This document shows, piece by piece, positions 51,039 through 59,378 of a stretch of 64,000 nucleotides of DNA. Position numbers and translations under genes: made by a program. Positions within the stretch are counted from its first letter, which is position 1. Every line of letters starts with the position of its first letter. The DNA is taken from positions 107,333 to 171,332 of the forward strand of contig WMBV01000008.1 in assembly GCA_017745595.1 (NCBI GenBank), in the 5' to 3' direction. Source of the DNA: Bordetella petrii (GTDB taxonomy: Bacteria; Pseudomonadota; Gammaproteobacteria; Burkholderiales; Burkholderiaceae_B). The notes beneath the pieces are model-generated. The model made no database searches. It worked only from the letters and a program-made list of their open reading frames with translations, and was not told the DNA's origin.

Positions 51039-52112
51039 CTAGAGGGTACCGGCGCCGGGGCGCGCGGGGGTGGGAATGACCGCCTTATCGGCGGCGAAGA
51101 AATGCTGGTGCTCGGGCTGCCACGACAGGCCCAGCGCGTCGCCGGCGCTGGCGCGCAGATGCCCCGCCACGCGCACGGCCACGCCGCGGCTGTCGCCGAT
51201 GCGGCACACCACGATGGAATCGGCGCCGAAATATTCCACGCTTTCCACGGTGGCGGGCCGGCCCTGGGCATCGATGCGCAGGTGCTCGGGGCGCACGCCC
51301 AGGCGCACCGCGCCGGCCGGCGTGTTCGGTACCGGCGCGCCGGCTGCCCCGGCGATTGCGTGGCCGCCATCGTGCGCGGCCAGGTCGATCAGGTTCATGG
51401 GCGGCGTGCCGATGAAGCGCGCGGCGAATTCGGTGGCCGGGCGCGCATACAGGCCATCGGGCGTGTCGAGCTGTTCGATGCGGCCGCTGCGCAGCAGCAC
51501 CACCTGGTCGGCCATGCTCATGGCCTCGGTCTGGTCGTGGGTGACATACACCATGGTGATGCCCAGCGCCTGCTGCAGGCCGCGGATCTCGCGCCGCATG
51601 TCATGGCGCAACTGCGCATCCAGGTTGGACAGCGGCTCGTCCATCAGGCATACCGGCGCTTCTGAAATGACCGCGCGCCCCAGCGCCACGCGTTGCTGCT
51701 GCCCGCCCGACAACTGCGAGGGCTTGCGGTCCAGCAGCGCCGTCAGGCCCAGCAGGTCGGCCACGCGCTGCAGCCGGCGCGGATACTCGGACGCGGGTTC
51801 TTTGCGCACCTTCAGGCCGAACAGGATGTTCTCGCGCACGGACAGGTGCGGGAACAAGGCATACGACTGGAACACCATCGAAATGCGCCGCTGCGAGGGC
51901 GGCAGGTGGGTGACGTCGCGTTCGCCGATAAGGATGCGGCCCGAGGTGGGCGTGTCCAGGCCCGCGATCATGCGCAGCGTGGTCGACTTGCCGCAACCCG
52001 AGGGCCCCAGCAGCACCGTGAAGCTGCCCGCCGGGGCGGTGAACCCCACGCCCTGGATGGCGGCGGCCTCGCCGTACTGTTTGGTCAGGTCTTCCAGGAT
52101 GAGCGTGGACAT
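51039..52112 (-). CDS. ABC transporter ATPase, UgpC/MalK type
   Basis: A 357-residue ATPase. Walker A is GPSGCGKST (residues 36-44), the signature is LSGGQQQR, Walker B is CLMDEPLSNLD, the switch His is in YVTHDQTEA, and a C-terminal TOBE/OB domain of about 120 residues follows, as in MalK and UgpC. The start at 52112 gives MSTLILEDLTKQYG; reading upstream would add 30 residues across a probable operator. It is the first gene of the second ABC cassette and is preceded by the largest gap (119 bp) in the locus, which holds a LacI-type inverted repeat. Confidence 0.93.
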   Translation of the reverse strand: MSTLILEDLTKQYGEAAAIQGVGFTAPAGSFTVLLGPSGCGKSTTLRMIAGLDTPTSGRILIGERDVTHLPPSQRRISMVFQSYALFPHLSVRENILFGLKVRKEPASEYPRRLQRVADLLGLTALLDRKPSQLSGGQQQRVALGRAVISEAPVCLMDEPLSNLDAQLRHDMRREIRGLQQALGITMVYVTHDQTEAMSMADQVVLLRSGRIEQLDTPDGLYARPATEFAARFIGTPPMNLIDLAAHDGGHAIAGAAGAPVPNTPAGAVRLGVRPEHLRIDAQGRPATVESVEYFGADSIVVCRIGDSRGVAVRVAGHLRASAGDALGLSWQPEHQHFFAADKAVIPTPARPGAGTL

Positions 52113-52169
52113 AGTGATAGCGGTTGCCGGGTCGGGCGGTGGTGGCGCAGGGTTCTCATTCTGGCGGCA

Positions 52170-52187
52170 AATGAAATCCTTTTCATT
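52170..52187. promoter_or_regulatory. LacI-type operator-like inverted repeat before the second ABC cassette
   Basis: AATGAAATCCTTTTCATT has perfect 7-bp arms (AATGAAA/TTTCATT) around TCCT. It matches the element overlapping the lacI-like start codon (AATGAAATCGTTTTCAT on the minus strand) at 16 of 17 positions. It lies 58 bp upstream of the ATPase start codon, in the only long internal gap of the locus, suggesting an internal promoter under the same regulator. Confidence 0.6.
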
Positions 52188-52231
52188 CTGCGGTGCAAAC
52201 ATGACGCCGCCGTGTCATGCAAACGCGCGGG

Positions 52232-53053
52232 CTATTCGTCGATCAGGGCGCCGCCTTCATGGAAGGGAAACGGGCCGGGGTAGGCGCCGATGTAGGCGTG
52301 GTGCGTCAGCAGCGCGCCCTCGCGCCATTCGTGTAGGTGAAATCCCGGGGGTTCCATGACGAACGCCGAAGGGCCGTCGGGGCGCAGATCCAGCGCCACC
52401 TGGTGCGCCGGGCCGGGGCAGGTAGAGGCAATCGTGCCGCCGAAACGCCGGAAAATGGTGCGGTGCAAATGCCCGCAGATGATTCTTTCGATGTTCGGAT
52501 GGGCCGCCACGATCTCTTCCAGCTCGGCCGCGCCCGCCAGCAGCCCGATGGCATCCATGTGCGCGATGCCGGTGACAAAGGGCGGATGATGCATGGCAAT
52601 GACGGTGGGGCGGCCCGGCTGTTCGGCCAGGCGCTCGCGCAGCCACTGCAGCCGCCGCGCGCACAGGGCGCCATGGCTTTGCATGGGCACCACGGTGTCC
52701 AGCATCAGCAGGCGCAGCGGATAGTCTTCGACGGCATACTGCACGTAGCCGTCCATGTCGCTCAGGTAGCGGTGCCCGGGAAAGGCCGCCACCAGCGCCT
52801 CGCGCGCGTCGTGATTGCCCGGCATCAGGAAGTACGGCATGCGCAAGGGGGCCAGCATGTCTTTCAGGTGCGCGTATTCCTGGGCGCGCCCGAAGTCGGT
52901 CAGGTCGCCGCTTACGATCGCCAGCGCGGGCACGGGGTCCAGCCGGTTCAGCGCGTCGACGGCGGGCGGCAAGTAGCGGTCGGTCTCGACCACCCGGTAG
53001 GCCTTCTGGCCGGGCATGCGGATGTGCAGGTCACTGATCTGTGCGATAAGCAT
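52232..53053 (-). CDS. GpdQ-like metallophosphodiesterase
   Basis: A 273-residue class III cyclic-nucleotide-phosphodiesterase-type metallophosphoesterase. The binuclear metal site is complete: QISDLHIR (Asp8, His10), SGDLTDFG, PGNHDARE, MHHPPF and CGHLHRT. The segments GIAHMDAIGL and STCPGPAHQV are close to the equivalent parts of Enterobacter GpdQ, a glycerophosphodiesterase that also hydrolyses other phosphodiesters. CpdA-type cAMP phosphodiesterase is the alternative. There is no signal peptide, so it acts in the cytoplasm, between two ABC cassettes that could deliver a phosphodiester. Confidence 0.9.
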   Translation of the reverse strand: MLIAQISDLHIRMPGQKAYRVVETDRYLPPAVDALNRLDPVPALAIVSGDLTDFGRAQEYAHLKDMLAPLRMPYFLMPGNHDAREALVAAFPGHRYLSDMDGYVQYAVEDYPLRLLMLDTVVPMQSHGALCARRLQWLRERLAEQPGRPTVIAMHHPPFVTGIAHMDAIGLLAGAAELEEIVAAHPNIERIICGHLHRTIFRRFGGTIASTCPGPAHQVALDLRPDGPSAFVMEPPGFHLHEWREGALLTHHAYIGAYPGPFPFHEGGALIDE

Positions 53054-53113
53054 GAGAAATATCCCGAATCAATAAAGAAGCGCGCGGCGCCATGCCGCGG
53101 CGCGGACCATTCT

Positions 53114-54094
53114 TCAACGCGCCAGGACGATACTGACGGTTTCGCCCGCGGCGTGGCTGCTGTGCGCGGGCGCCATCACGGGAAAGCGCTGGCCGTCATC
53201 CAGCCCGATTTCATAGCGCACCGAATTACCCAGGAAAAAGCGCGCCAGCACGCGGGCCGGCAAGGCATCGGCGCGCGCCGGCGCCAGCCGCGCTTCGTGC
53301 GGCCGGAACGCCAGCGTATCCGCGCCCGCCACCAGCAGGCCGTCTTGCAGCCCCGCCCGAACGCGGCACAGCGTGCCCAGGAACTCGGCCACGAAATCGC
53401 TGGCCGGCTCGCGGTACAAGGCTTCGGCGGTGCCCACTTGTTCCAGGTGCCCGGCCGACATGACGGCAATGCGGTCGCCCAGCATCATCGCCTCGTCCTG
53501 GTCGTGCGTGACGATCAGCGTGGTAACGCGCAACTGGCGCAGCATTTGCGCCAGCTCTACCCGCAGGTGCTCGCGCAGCTTGGCATCCAGCGCGGTCAGC
53601 GGCTCGTCGAGCAGCAGCACGCGCGGTTCGATGGCCAGCGCGCGGGCCAGGGCCACGCGCTGGCGCTGGCCGCCCGACAACTGATCGACGCGGCGGTCGG
53701 CAAAGCCGTCCAGTCGCACCAGGGCCAGCAGTTCGCGGGCGCGCCGGTCGCGTTCGGCCGGGGCTACGTCGCGCACGCGCAGGCCGTAGGCCACGTTCTG
53801 CGCCACCGACATATTGGGGAACAGCGCATAGCTCTGGAATACCACGCCCACGCCGCGCGCCTCGGGCGGCAGCGCCGTGACGTCATCGTCGCCGAAGCGG
53901 ATCGACGCGCCGGCGTCGGCCTGTTCCAGGCCGCAAATAAGGCGCAGCAAGGTGGTCTTGCCGCAGCCGGACGGGCCCAGCAGCGCCAGCGTTTCGCCGC
54001 CCTGCACGCGCAGGTCGATGGGTTCCAGCGCGCGCGAGCCATCGGGCCAGGTCTTGGCGCAGCGGGTCAGGGTGATGGCAACAGGATCGGTCAT
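53114..54094 (-). CDS. ABC transporter ATPase, FbpC/PotA/PhnT type
   Basis: A 326-residue ATPase. Walker A is GPSGCGKTT, the signature is LSGGQRQR, Walker B is LLLDEPLTALD, the switch His is in IVTHDQDEA, and a short TOBE-like domain ends the chain. Its class differs from the UgpC-type ATPase at 51039: it belongs with iron(III), polyamine and 2-aminoethylphosphonate importers. The ATG at 54094 overlaps the stop codon of the permease gene as ATGA. The phosphodiesterase gene starts 60 bp further on. Confidence 0.92.
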   Translation of the reverse strand: MTDPVAITLTRCAKTWPDGSRALEPIDLRVQGGETLALLGPSGCGKTTLLRLICGLEQADAGASIRFGDDDVTALPPEARGVGVVFQSYALFPNMSVAQNVAYGLRVRDVAPAERDRRARELLALVRLDGFADRRVDQLSGGQRQRVALARALAIEPRVLLLDEPLTALDAKLREHLRVELAQMLRQLRVTTLIVTHDQDEAMMLGDRIAVMSAGHLEQVGTAEALYREPASDFVAEFLGTLCRVRAGLQDGLLVAGADTLAFRPHEARLAPARADALPARVLARFFLGNSVRYEIGLDDGQRFPVMAPAHSSHAAGETVSIVLAR

Positions 54095-54930
54095 GAAGGC
54101 AAGGTCTGGTTTGAGGATACGCCGGCGGGGCGGGCCCGGCGCGCCGGCCGGTCGCCGCGCGCGGCCAGCCATTGCAGGCCCACCAGCAGCGGCACCAGCA
54201 TCAGCAGGAACACCAGGGTGTAGGCGGACGCGATTTCCAGCCGCATCGAGGCATAGCTGTCGGCCAGCCCCACCGGCAGGGTCTTGGTCAGGGGCGTGTG
54301 CAGCAGCCAGGTCAGGTTGAATTCGCCGATCGACAGCGTCAGTACGGTCAGCGCGCCCGTGACGATGCCGGGCGCGGCATTGGGCACGACGATCTGCAGG
54401 AAGCGCTGCGCGCGCGAAGCGCCCAGGGTGGCGGCGGCTTCATCCAGCGTGACGAGGTCGGCGCCGTGCATGCTGGCGCGCGCGGCGCGCACCATGAACG
54501 GCAGGGTGAACAGCACGTGGCCGATGACGATGAACCAGATGCTGCCCCGCAGGCCGCGCACCGTGCCCCACGATACGATCAGGGCCAGCGCCGAGGCCAG
54601 GCCGGGCACGGCCACGGGCAGGGTCAGCAGTTCTTCCAGCGCACGCGCCACGCGGCCGCGATACAGCGTCAGCACCCAGGCGAACGGCACGCCCAGCACG
54701 GTACAGATGGCCAGCGTCAGCAAGGCCACCGCGAACGAGCGCCAGATGGTGTCGGCATATAGCGACCACACCTGCTCCACCCAGCGCAGCGTCAGTCCGC
54801 TGGACAGGCCCACGAAGTAGTTCTTGGTCAGGCCGGCCAGCACCGACAGCACGACCGGACCGATCAGGAAGGCCGCCACCGCCAGCGTGACGGCCAGGCC
54901 CAGGCGGGTGTCGGTCTTGGACGTGTTCAT
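54091..54930 (-). CDS. ABC transporter permease, FbpB/PhnV type
   Basis: A 279-residue permease with six helices. The docking loop is LDEAAATLGASRAQRFLQIV, and LTLSIGEFNLTWLL is a conserved segment of the iron/phosphonate/polyamine permease class. The ATG at 54930 lies 20 bp after the partner permease and its stop is coupled to the ATPase gene. The C-terminus is a short Arg/Ala/Pro-rich tail. Confidence 0.9.
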   Translation of the reverse strand: MNTSKTDTRLGLAVTLAVAAFLIGPVVLSVLAGLTKNYFVGLSSGLTLRWVEQVWSLYADTIWRSFAVALLTLAICTVLGVPFAWVLTLYRGRVARALEELLTLPVAVPGLASALALIVSWGTVRGLRGSIWFIVIGHVLFTLPFMVRAARASMHGADLVTLDEAAATLGASRAQRFLQIVVPNAAPGIVTGALTVLTLSIGEFNLTWLLHTPLTKTLPVGLADSYASMRLEIASAYTLVFLLMLVPLLVGLQWLAARGDRPARRARPAGVSSNQTLPS

Positions 54931-54950
54931 GGCGAAACTCCGTGCATGGC

Positions 54951-55766
54951 TCAGCCCGCCGCGCCCAGGCGCGCGCCGGCCAGGCTGTGCGCCAGGTACA
55001 GCACCGCCCAGGTGGCCAGGCCCAGCACGATGGACAGGGCCGCCGCCACCGGGATGTTGGCGTAGTTGGTGAACTCGTTGTAGATGGTGATGGGCAGCAC
55101 GTCGATCTGCGTGGCCAGCGTGAACGCGGTGCCGAACGCGCCCATGCTGGTGGCGAAGCTCATGGCGCCCGCGCCGATCAGGGCCGGCGTCAGGGCCGGC
55201 AGCTCGATGTCGACGAAGCGCCGCCACGGGCTTGCGCCCAGGGTCTGGGCCGCTTCCAGCAGGCTGGCGTCGATCTGTTCGGCCGCCGCCGCCAGCACGC
55301 CGATGCAGCGCGGCAGCGAAAAATATAAGTAGCCCAGGAACAATCCGCCCATGCCGTAGGCGAACACCATGCGGTCGCCGGCCAGCCAGTTGGTGACGTT
55401 GCCGATGACGCCCTGGCGCCCCGCCAGCAGAATGATCAGGAAGCCCACCACCACGCCGGGGAACGCCAGCGGAAAAAGCAGCAGCGACATCAGCAGCCGC
55501 CGCCCCGGAAAATGCCGGTGCCAGGCCAGGAACCGGCCCACGGGCAGCGCCGCCAGCAGCGTCGCCAGCGTCGCGGCCAGCGACAGGGCCACCGTGTTGA
55601 ACAGGCTGACCCAATACTGCGAACGGGTCAGCACGGTCAGGTAGGCCGACTGGCCGTTCTTGACTTCGGCCCCGACCAGCGCCAGGCCCGCCATCGGCAG
55701 CAGCCAGAAGGCCACGAACAACGTGGCCGCCGGCACGGCGAACCAGATCCATCCGCGGCGCGCCAT
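54951..55766 (-). CDS. ABC transporter permease, FbpB/PhnU type
   Basis: A 271-residue permease. The docking loop is LLEAAQTLGASPWRRFVDIE, followed by ALTPALIGAGAMSFATSMGAFGT, typical of the first permease in two-permease iron, thiamine and 2-aminoethylphosphonate systems. It begins 54 bp after the binding-protein gene. With the 54091 permease and 53114 ATPase it completes the first transporter of the locus. Confidence 0.9.
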   Translation of the reverse strand: MARRGWIWFAVPAATLFVAFWLLPMAGLALVGAEVKNGQSAYLTVLTRSQYWVSLFNTVALSLAATLATLLAALPVGRFLAWHRHFPGRRLLMSLLLFPLAFPGVVVGFLIILLAGRQGVIGNVTNWLAGDRMVFAYGMGGLFLGYLYFSLPRCIGVLAAAAEQIDASLLEAAQTLGASPWRRFVDIELPALTPALIGAGAMSFATSMGAFGTAFTLATQIDVLPITIYNEFTNYANIPVAAALSIVLGLATWAVLYLAHSLAGARLGAAG

Positions 55767-55820
55767 GTCAGCGGCCCGCCGCGGAAGGGGCGGACGAGGC
55801 CGCGGCGCACGCCTGGCGCA

Positions 55821-56831
55821 TCAGTTCACCTCTTGCGCGTAGCGCTGCGAAAACGCCCGCTGGCCCGCCGCCATTTTCACGTAGTCCACCGTGCCCACGC
55901 GGGCGTACTCGGTGTCGGGCAGGAACTTCTTCTGCGCCTCGGCCGACATGGCTTCCGGCCGCACCGGCCGCAGGAAGGCATTGGCCCAGATCGCCTGGCC
56001 CTGGTCCGACAGCGTGAAGTCGAGCACTTTCTTGCCGTTGTCGGCGTGCGGCGCATTGGCCACCAGGCTCATCACATAGGGCACGGCGATGGTGCCTTCG
56101 GACGGGATCACGAATTCGACGTTGCCGCCGTCCTTGTATTTGGCGCGGTAGGCATTGAAGTCGTAATCGATCAGGATCGGGATCTCGCCCGACAGCACGC
56201 GCGCATAAGCGGTCTGCTTGGGCACGATGGGACGGTTGGCGGACATCTTCTTGAACCACTCCAGCGCCGGCCCGAAATCATCCAGCGAGCCGCCCATGGC
56301 GCGGTTGATGGCCACGGCGCCCACATAGCCCACGAAGGCCGAGGCCGGGTCCAGGTAGCCCACCATGCCGCGGTATTCGGGCTTGAGCAGGTCGGCCCAC
56401 GAACGCGGCACCGGCTTGCCCTCCAGCGCGTCGACGTTGACCATCAGCCCCAGCGCGCCGGAATGGATGGCGAACCATTTGCCGTCGGGGTCTTTCATGC
56501 CTTCGGGAATCTGGTCCCAGTGCTGCGGCCGGTAGGCTTGCACCAGCCCGTCTTGCGCGGCCTGGATGCCGAAGGTGACGCCGTAGTACACCACGTCGGC
56601 CACCGGATTCGCCTTTTCGGCGGCGATCGAGGCCAGCGACTGCCCCGAGTTCTTGTTGTCGGCCGGCACGGTGATGCCCGTGGCCTGTTTGATGGCCTTC
56701 AGCTGCGTGCCCCAGTCGGCCCATTCGGGCGGGCAGTTGTAGCAGATGGCATTCTGCGCCTGCGCGGCGCCGCCGGCCAGGGCCAGCGCCAGCGCCGCCG
56801 CGCGCAGCGCGGTATGGATGAGCGGTTTCAT
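55821..56831 (-). CDS. ABC transporter periplasmic binding protein, iron/phosphonate class
   Basis: A 336-residue binding protein with a signal peptide ending near GGAAQAQ. The mature start NAICYNCPPEWADWGTQLKA is distinctive: two cysteines three residues apart that could form a disulfide or bind a ligand. Later segments VVYYGVTFGIQAAQDGLVQ and LLKPEYRGMVGYLDPASAFV are of the class that includes FbpA, thiamine and 2-aminoethylphosphonate receptors; the tyrosine pair that binds iron in FbpA is not apparent. The ATG at 56831 overlaps the lacI-like stop codon. The ligand is unknown; an organophosphorus compound fits the neighbours. Confidence 0.9.
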   Translation of the reverse strand: MKPLIHTALRAAALALALAGGAAQAQNAICYNCPPEWADWGTQLKAIKQATGITVPADNKNSGQSLASIAAEKANPVADVVYYGVTFGIQAAQDGLVQAYRPQHWDQIPEGMKDPDGKWFAIHSGALGLMVNVDALEGKPVPRSWADLLKPEYRGMVGYLDPASAFVGYVGAVAINRAMGGSLDDFGPALEWFKKMSANRPIVPKQTAYARVLSGEIPILIDYDFNAYRAKYKDGGNVEFVIPSEGTIAVPYVMSLVANAPHADNGKKVLDFTLSDQGQAIWANAFLRPVRPEAMSAEAQKKFLPDTEYARVGTVDYVKMAAGQRAFSQRYAQEVN

Positions 56832-57883
56832 GATGTGCGTTTCCTTGTCGAGGGAACAAAGGGGACGGCGGTGGCGGTGCCGCCGTCGATGATGCGGTGC
56901 GGCAGGCGCACCGATTCGGCGGCCTGGCCCGCCAGGCGCGCCAGCAGCAGTGCGCATGCCCTGGCGCCGATCTCGCGGCTGGGCTGTTGCACCGTGCTCA
57001 GGGGCGGCACCATCAGCGCGCCGATACTGACGCCGTCGAAGCCGCATACCGCGATGTCATCGGGCACGCGCACTCCCAGCGCGGCCAGCTGCGCGATGAC
57101 CGAGGCGGCCAGCAAGTCGTTGGAGCAGAACAGGGCCGTGGGGGCGTCCTGGCGCGCCAGCAGCTTGCGCAGCGCGGGCACGCTGGACTCGGTGTGGGCC
57201 GCCACCGGCAGGTGCGCGATGGGCGGCAGGCCCAGTGCCCGCGCGCTGGCCCGCGCGCCCTGCAGGCGGCGGTGGGCGCGGTCGGAGGCCGGCAGCGGCC
57301 CGCTGACGAAAGCGATGCGCTGGTGCCCCAGCGCGGCCAGGCGCGCCACCATTTCGTGGGCGGCGGCCTTGTTGTCGACCGACACGAACGGGTGCGTGGT
57401 GGATTCGTTATAGGCCAGGATGTGCGGCATGCCGGCGGCATCCAGCGCGCGCAGCGTGGCATTGCGCGCCGGGTTGCCCACGGTGAGAATCAGGCCGTCG
57501 ATCTGGTGGTCGATCAGCGCCTGCACCGATTCCGCTTCGACCGACGGGTCGTAGCCCGTGATGCCCATCATGACGCTGTAGCCGGCCGCGCGGGCGTAGT
57601 GTTCGGCGCCCTCGAAGCAGTCGGCGAATACGGGGTTGGCCAGGGTGGGCAGCAACAGCCCGATGGTGCGCGTGCGGCCAGCGCGCAGGCTGCGGCCCAC
57701 GCGATTGGGCCGGAAGCCGCTGCGCTGCGCCACCGCCACGATGCGGTCGCGCGTTTCGGGGCGCAGCAGGTCGGGCTGGTTGAACGCGCGCGACACGGTG
57801 GCCGGCGAAACACCGGCCTTGCGGGCAATTTCCAGAATCGACGGTCGATGCGGCAGTTTGTCGGGCACGGCGGGCTCACCCAT
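56828..57883 (-). CDS. LacI-family transcriptional regulator
   Basis: A 351-residue LacI/GalR repressor. The helix-turn-helix and hinge are SILEIARKAGVSPATVSRAFN and the periplasmic-binding-like core runs from TRTIGLLLPTLANPVF to VCGFDGVSIGALMVPPLSTV. It is the promoter-proximal gene of the ten-gene locus, with its stop overlapping the binding-protein start as ATGA. A LacI-type operator covers its own start codon, implying autorepression. The effector would be the substrate of one of the two transporters or a product of the phosphodiesterase. Confidence 0.94.
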   Translation of the reverse strand: MGEPAVPDKLPHRPSILEIARKAGVSPATVSRAFNQPDLLRPETRDRIVAVAQRSGFRPNRVGRSLRAGRTRTIGLLLPTLANPVFADCFEGAEHYARAAGYSVMMGITGYDPSVEAESVQALIDHQIDGLILTVGNPARNATLRALDAAGMPHILAYNESTTHPFVSVDNKAAAHEMVARLAALGHQRIAFVSGPLPASDRAHRRLQGARASARALGLPPIAHLPVAAHTESSVPALRKLLARQDAPTALFCSNDLLAASVIAQLAALGVRVPDDIAVCGFDGVSIGALMVPPLSTVQQPSREIGARACALLLARLAGQAAESVRLPHRIIDGGTATAVPFVPSTRKRTS

Positions 57884-57897
57884 GAAAACGATTTCAT
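57882..57897. promoter_or_regulatory. LacI-type operator overlapping the regulator's start codon
   Basis: ATGAAAACGATTTCAT has perfect 6-bp arms around ACGA and the central CG typical of LacI-family operators. It overlaps the ATG of the lacI-like gene (57881-57883 on the plus strand), so repressor binding would block both its expression and that of the downstream operon. TAGAAT, a possible -10, lies just upstream on the minus strand. A near copy is at 52170. Confidence 0.65.
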
Positions 57898-58053
57898 TCT
57901 AGGGGTAAAGCATGACAGCCAGATGTCACGAGATACGGTATCGTGATTTCATCGCCGCGCCAATCAAAACAGGTGGTGCGCCGCCGCAATCGGCGTCATG
58001 GGTGCGCGCTATATATAAAAACGATGCCGTCGTCGAAACCGGGGTCTGGGGTA

Positions 58054-59349
58054 ATGGCTGTTGAACTGAATCGCTTGAGCGCGGTGCGGGCCGCGCAGTT
58101 GCTGGCGCGCCGCGAACTGAGCGCCGAACAACTATTGCGCGCTTGTCTGGCGCGCGTCGAACAGCGCGACGGCACCGTGCATGCGTGGGCCGCGCTCGAC
58201 AAGGCGCAGGCGCTGCGCCAGGCGCGCGAGCTCGACCAATCGGCCACGCGCGGGGTGCTCCACGGCCTGCCGTTCGGCGTGAAAGACGTATTCGCCACTT
58301 GCGACCTGCCCACCGGCTATGGCTCGCCCATCTACGCGGGCCATCAGCCGCCGTCCGACGCGGCCGCCGTGGCGCTGTGCCGCGAGGCCGGCGCGCTGGT
58401 CATGGGCAAGACCGTGACCACCGAATTCGCCACGTTCCAGCCCGGCCCCACGCGCAATCCGCGCAATCCGGCCTATACGCCGGGCGGCTCGTCCAGCGGC
58501 TCGGCCGCCGCCGTGGCCGACGACATGGTGCCGTTCGCGCTGGGCACGCAGACCGCCGGTTCGATCATCCGGCCGGCCGCGTATTGCGGCGCGGTGGGCT
58601 ACAAGCCCTCGTTCGGACGGGTGGCTCGCGCCGGCCTGAAAAACCTGGCCGACTCGCTCGATACCGTGGGCGGCTTTGCCCGCAGCGTCGACGACGTGGC
58701 GCTGTTCGCGTCGGTGCTGATGCGCGACCCGGCCCTGCGCGAGCTTCACTACGATGCCCGGCCGCGCATCGGCATGTACCGCACGCTGCAATGGCGCCAC
58801 ACGCAGCCCGAAACGCGCGAGGCCTACGCGCGCGCGGCCGGCGCCCTGTCGCGCGCCGGCGCGCACGTCAGCGAAGTCGAACTGCCGCCCGAGCTTTGTG
58901 CGCTGGTGCAGGTGCAGGCCGACATCATGAGCTTCGAAGCGGCCCAATCGCTGGCATTCGAGCGCACGCGCCATGCCGCCCAGCTCAGCGGTAGCCTGCA
59001 GGCGCTGCTCGAAGCCGGGTGCCGGATCACCGCCGAAGAACACCAGTCCAACTTGGCATGCGCCGCGCAGGCGCGCGCGAAGGCCGAGGCCTGGTTCGAC
59101 GAATACGATATTTTGCTGGCCCCCAGCGCCAGCGGCGAGGCGCCCTTCATCGACCAGGGCACCGGCGACCCGCAGTTCTGCCGGGTCTGGACCCTGTTCG
59201 GCGCGCCGTGCGTGCACCTGCCCTTCGACACCGGCCCGCAGGGCCTGCCGGTGGGCCTGCAGGCGGTGGGCCGGCCGGGCGACGACCGCCGCACCCTGGC
59301 CATCGCGCGCTGGGCGCTGAATGTGCTGCGGCCGGACGATCCCGGCTGA
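58054..59349 (+). CDS. Amidase-signature family amidase
   Basis: A 431-residue amidase-signature enzyme. The Ser-cisSer-Lys triad is visible: Lys in LPFGVKDVFAT, cis-Ser and nucleophile Ser in PGGSSSGSAAAV and GTQTAGSIIRPAAYCG. It hydrolyses a carboxamide to the acid and ammonia; it lacks the partner GatB/C genes of tRNA amidotransferase and is shorter than GatA. The start is uncertain: ATG 58054 begins MAVELNRLSAV as in relatives, while a Met ten codons earlier has no better site. A TATATA element at 58011 may be its -10. It is divergent from the lacI-like regulator. Confidence 0.9.
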   Translation: MAVELNRLSAVRAAQLLARRELSAEQLLRACLARVEQRDGTVHAWAALDKAQALRQARELDQSATRGVLHGLPFGVKDVFATCDLPTGYGSPIYAGHQPPSDAAAVALCREAGALVMGKTVTTEFATFQPGPTRNPRNPAYTPGGSSSGSAAAVADDMVPFALGTQTAGSIIRPAAYCGAVGYKPSFGRVARAGLKNLADSLDTVGGFARSVDDVALFASVLMRDPALRELHYDARPRIGMYRTLQWRHTQPETREAYARAAGALSRAGAHVSEVELPPELCALVQVQADIMSFEAAQSLAFERTRHAAQLSGSLQALLEAGCRITAEEHQSNLACAAQARAKAEAWFDEYDILLAPSASGEAPFIDQGTGDPQFCRVWTLFGAPCVHLPFDTGPQGLPVGLQAVGRPGDDRRTLAIARWALNVLRPDDPG

Positions 59350-59378
59350 ACGAAACGCGGTCCGAAGGCGCGCGGGCG

